Source: Spongiactinospora sp. TRM90649
GTDB taxonomy: Bacteria; Actinomycetota; Actinomycetes; Streptosporangiales; Streptosporangiaceae
Assembly (NCBI RefSeq): GCF_029382225.1
Contig: NZ_JARLTC010000028.1
Location: 62,001-126,000, forward strand
DNA: 64,000 bases
Reading direction: 5' to 3'
In this document: positions 63,270 to 64,000 of the stretch, piece by piece
How the letters are laid out: each line of letters opens with the position of its first letter
Position numbering within the stretch: the stretch's first letter is position 1
Program-made: the position numbers and the translations under genes
Notes under the pieces: generated by a model
Database searches by the model: none
What the model was told of the DNA's origin: nothing
Seen by the model: only the letters and a program-made list of their open reading frames with translations

Positions 63270-64000
63270 TCAGGGCAGCAACCGCCGTCCCAGCCGCCGC
63301 GCGGCGAACCACAGCCCGGCGGCGGACATGACCGCCAGGTAGGCGGCGTGCCCCCACAGCGGGCCGCCGCCGCCCAGCACCAGGCCCCGCACCAGTTCCA
63401 CCCCGTGGTACAGCGGGGTGAGCGTCACCAGCGTCGCGAACACCGGCGGGTAGTCGGCCACGGGGGAGAACGCGCCGGAGAACAGGAACAGGGTGAACTG
63501 CACCACGGCGATCAGGTCGAAGTCCTGCCAGCCGCGCAGCAGCGTGGAGACGGCCAGCCCGGCGGCGGCGAACGCGACGCCGACGAGCACGGCGCCGGGC
63601 AGCGCGGCGGCGGCCGCGGCCGGGCCGCACAGTCCCAGCGCGACCATCACCACCAGGAACATCACCGTGTAGAACGCGCCCCGGGTCACCGCCCACAGCA
63701 GTTCGCCCAAGGCGACCTCCATCGGCCGGACCGGGGTGGCCAGCACCGCCTCCAGCGTCTTGGCGTAGCGCATCTTGAAGAAGAAGTTGTACGTCGTCTC
63801 CGACAGCGCCCCGGACATGGCGGCCACCGCGACCATCGCGGGGGCCACGTAGGCCGCGTAGTCCACGGTGCGGCCGTCGCCCATCGGCATGCCGCCGACC
63901 AGCGCGCCGACGCCCACCCCGATGGACAGCAGGTACAGCAGCGGCTCGAAGAACCCCGATACCACCACCAGCCAGTAGTAGGGGCCCGAGCGCAGCGCGC
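63270..64000 (-). CDS. ABC-2 type transporter permease, N-terminus beyond the window
   Basis: The frame stops at 63270 and stays open to the right edge, so the start is missing. About 243 residues remain with six hydrophobic helices (VVSGFFEPLLYLLSIGVGVGALVGG; YVAPAMVAVAAMSGAL; AFYTVMFLVVMVALGL; GVAFAAAGLAVSTLLRG; IAVVQFTLFLFSGAFSPV; HAAYLAVMSAAGLWFAARRLGRRLLP). The LVRGLVLG and FSPVADYPP segments are typical of DrrB/NodJ-type ABC-2 permeases. The ATPase is probably encoded just to the right. Confidence 0.85.
   Translation of the reverse strand, partial: ALRSGPYYWLVVVSGFFEPLLYLLSIGVGVGALVGGMPMGDGRTVDYAAYVAPAMVAVAAMSGALSETTYNFFFKMRYAKTLEAVLATPVRPMEVALGELLWAVTRGAFYTVMFLVVMVALGLCGPAAAAAALPGAVLVGVAFAAAGLAVSTLLRGWQDFDLIAVVQFTLFLFSGAFSPVADYPPVFATLVTLTPLYHGVELVRGLVLGGGGPLWGHAAYLAVMSAAGLWFAARRLGRRLLP

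Overview
The window is very GC-rich, with GTG/ATG starts, short or overlapping gene junctions and actinobacterial protein families throughout. I read it as the chromosome of a filamentous actinomycete (Streptosporangiales/Thermomonosporaceae-like; the genus is inference) carrying a large integrated element that enters from the left edge and ends near 54.8-55.1 kb. No integrase and no attachment-site pair are visible, so the left boundary lies outside the window.

Left part (1-10 kb): the C-terminus of a DUF3987 primase/helicase-like protein, a secreted small protein, and a non-coding stretch (1.25-2.35 kb) packed with ATACCGGATA repeats plus an AT-rich palindrome that looks like an iteron-type replication origin. 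Accessory genes follow: a Thr-rich surface protein, small proteins with repeated hairpin leaders, a truncated serine recombinase, a PadR/membrane-protein pair, an HNH nuclease with a broken signal peptide, and small membrane proteins.

Phage part (10-44.3 kb): an overlapping operon encodes a ParB-like protein, a DpdA-type (TGT-like) DNA transglycosylase, an unknown protein, QueD, QueE and FolE. This is a 7-deazaguanine DNA-modification pathway without a visible QueC. It runs directly into a complete siphovirus late module: small and large terminase, accessory head/fibre proteins, portal, a MuF-type minor capsid protein fused to a zinc-metallopeptidase-like domain, scaffold, P22-like coat protein, connectors, tail tube, G/GT tail chaperones with a probable -1 frameshift, two tandem tape-measure paralogues, Dit, two paralogous tail-tip/fibre modules, an XhlA-like membrane protein, CHAP endolysin and holin.

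Right part of the element (44.5-55.0 kb): a gene of unknown function with lower GC, a Ro60/TROVE protein (Rsr) preceded on the same strand by three tandem Y-RNA-like genes (one containing a circularly permuted tRNA-like domain), a GntR/HutC regulator of the KorSA type, and a plasmid-style transfer cluster: Spd-like membrane proteins, an FtsK/TraB-like DNA translocase, and a DUF2637-like protein whose gene is studded with the octamer GAGCGCTC in several reading frames. An 18-bp dyad, GTAAGC-N6-GCTTRC, recurs between genes from 2.0 to 54.8 kb, across the replication, phage, Ro/Y-RNA and transfer modules. It is the best evidence that they form one co-regulated mobile element resembling a phage-plasmid or phage-AICE hybrid.

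Right flank (55.1-64 kb): ordinary chromosomal genes: RecD2-like helicase, DJ-1/PfpI protein, lipoprotein L,D-transpeptidase, GNAT acetyltransferase, DUF1203 protein, Rv2578c-type radical SAM protein, class V aminotransferase and an ABC-2 permease cut by the window end.
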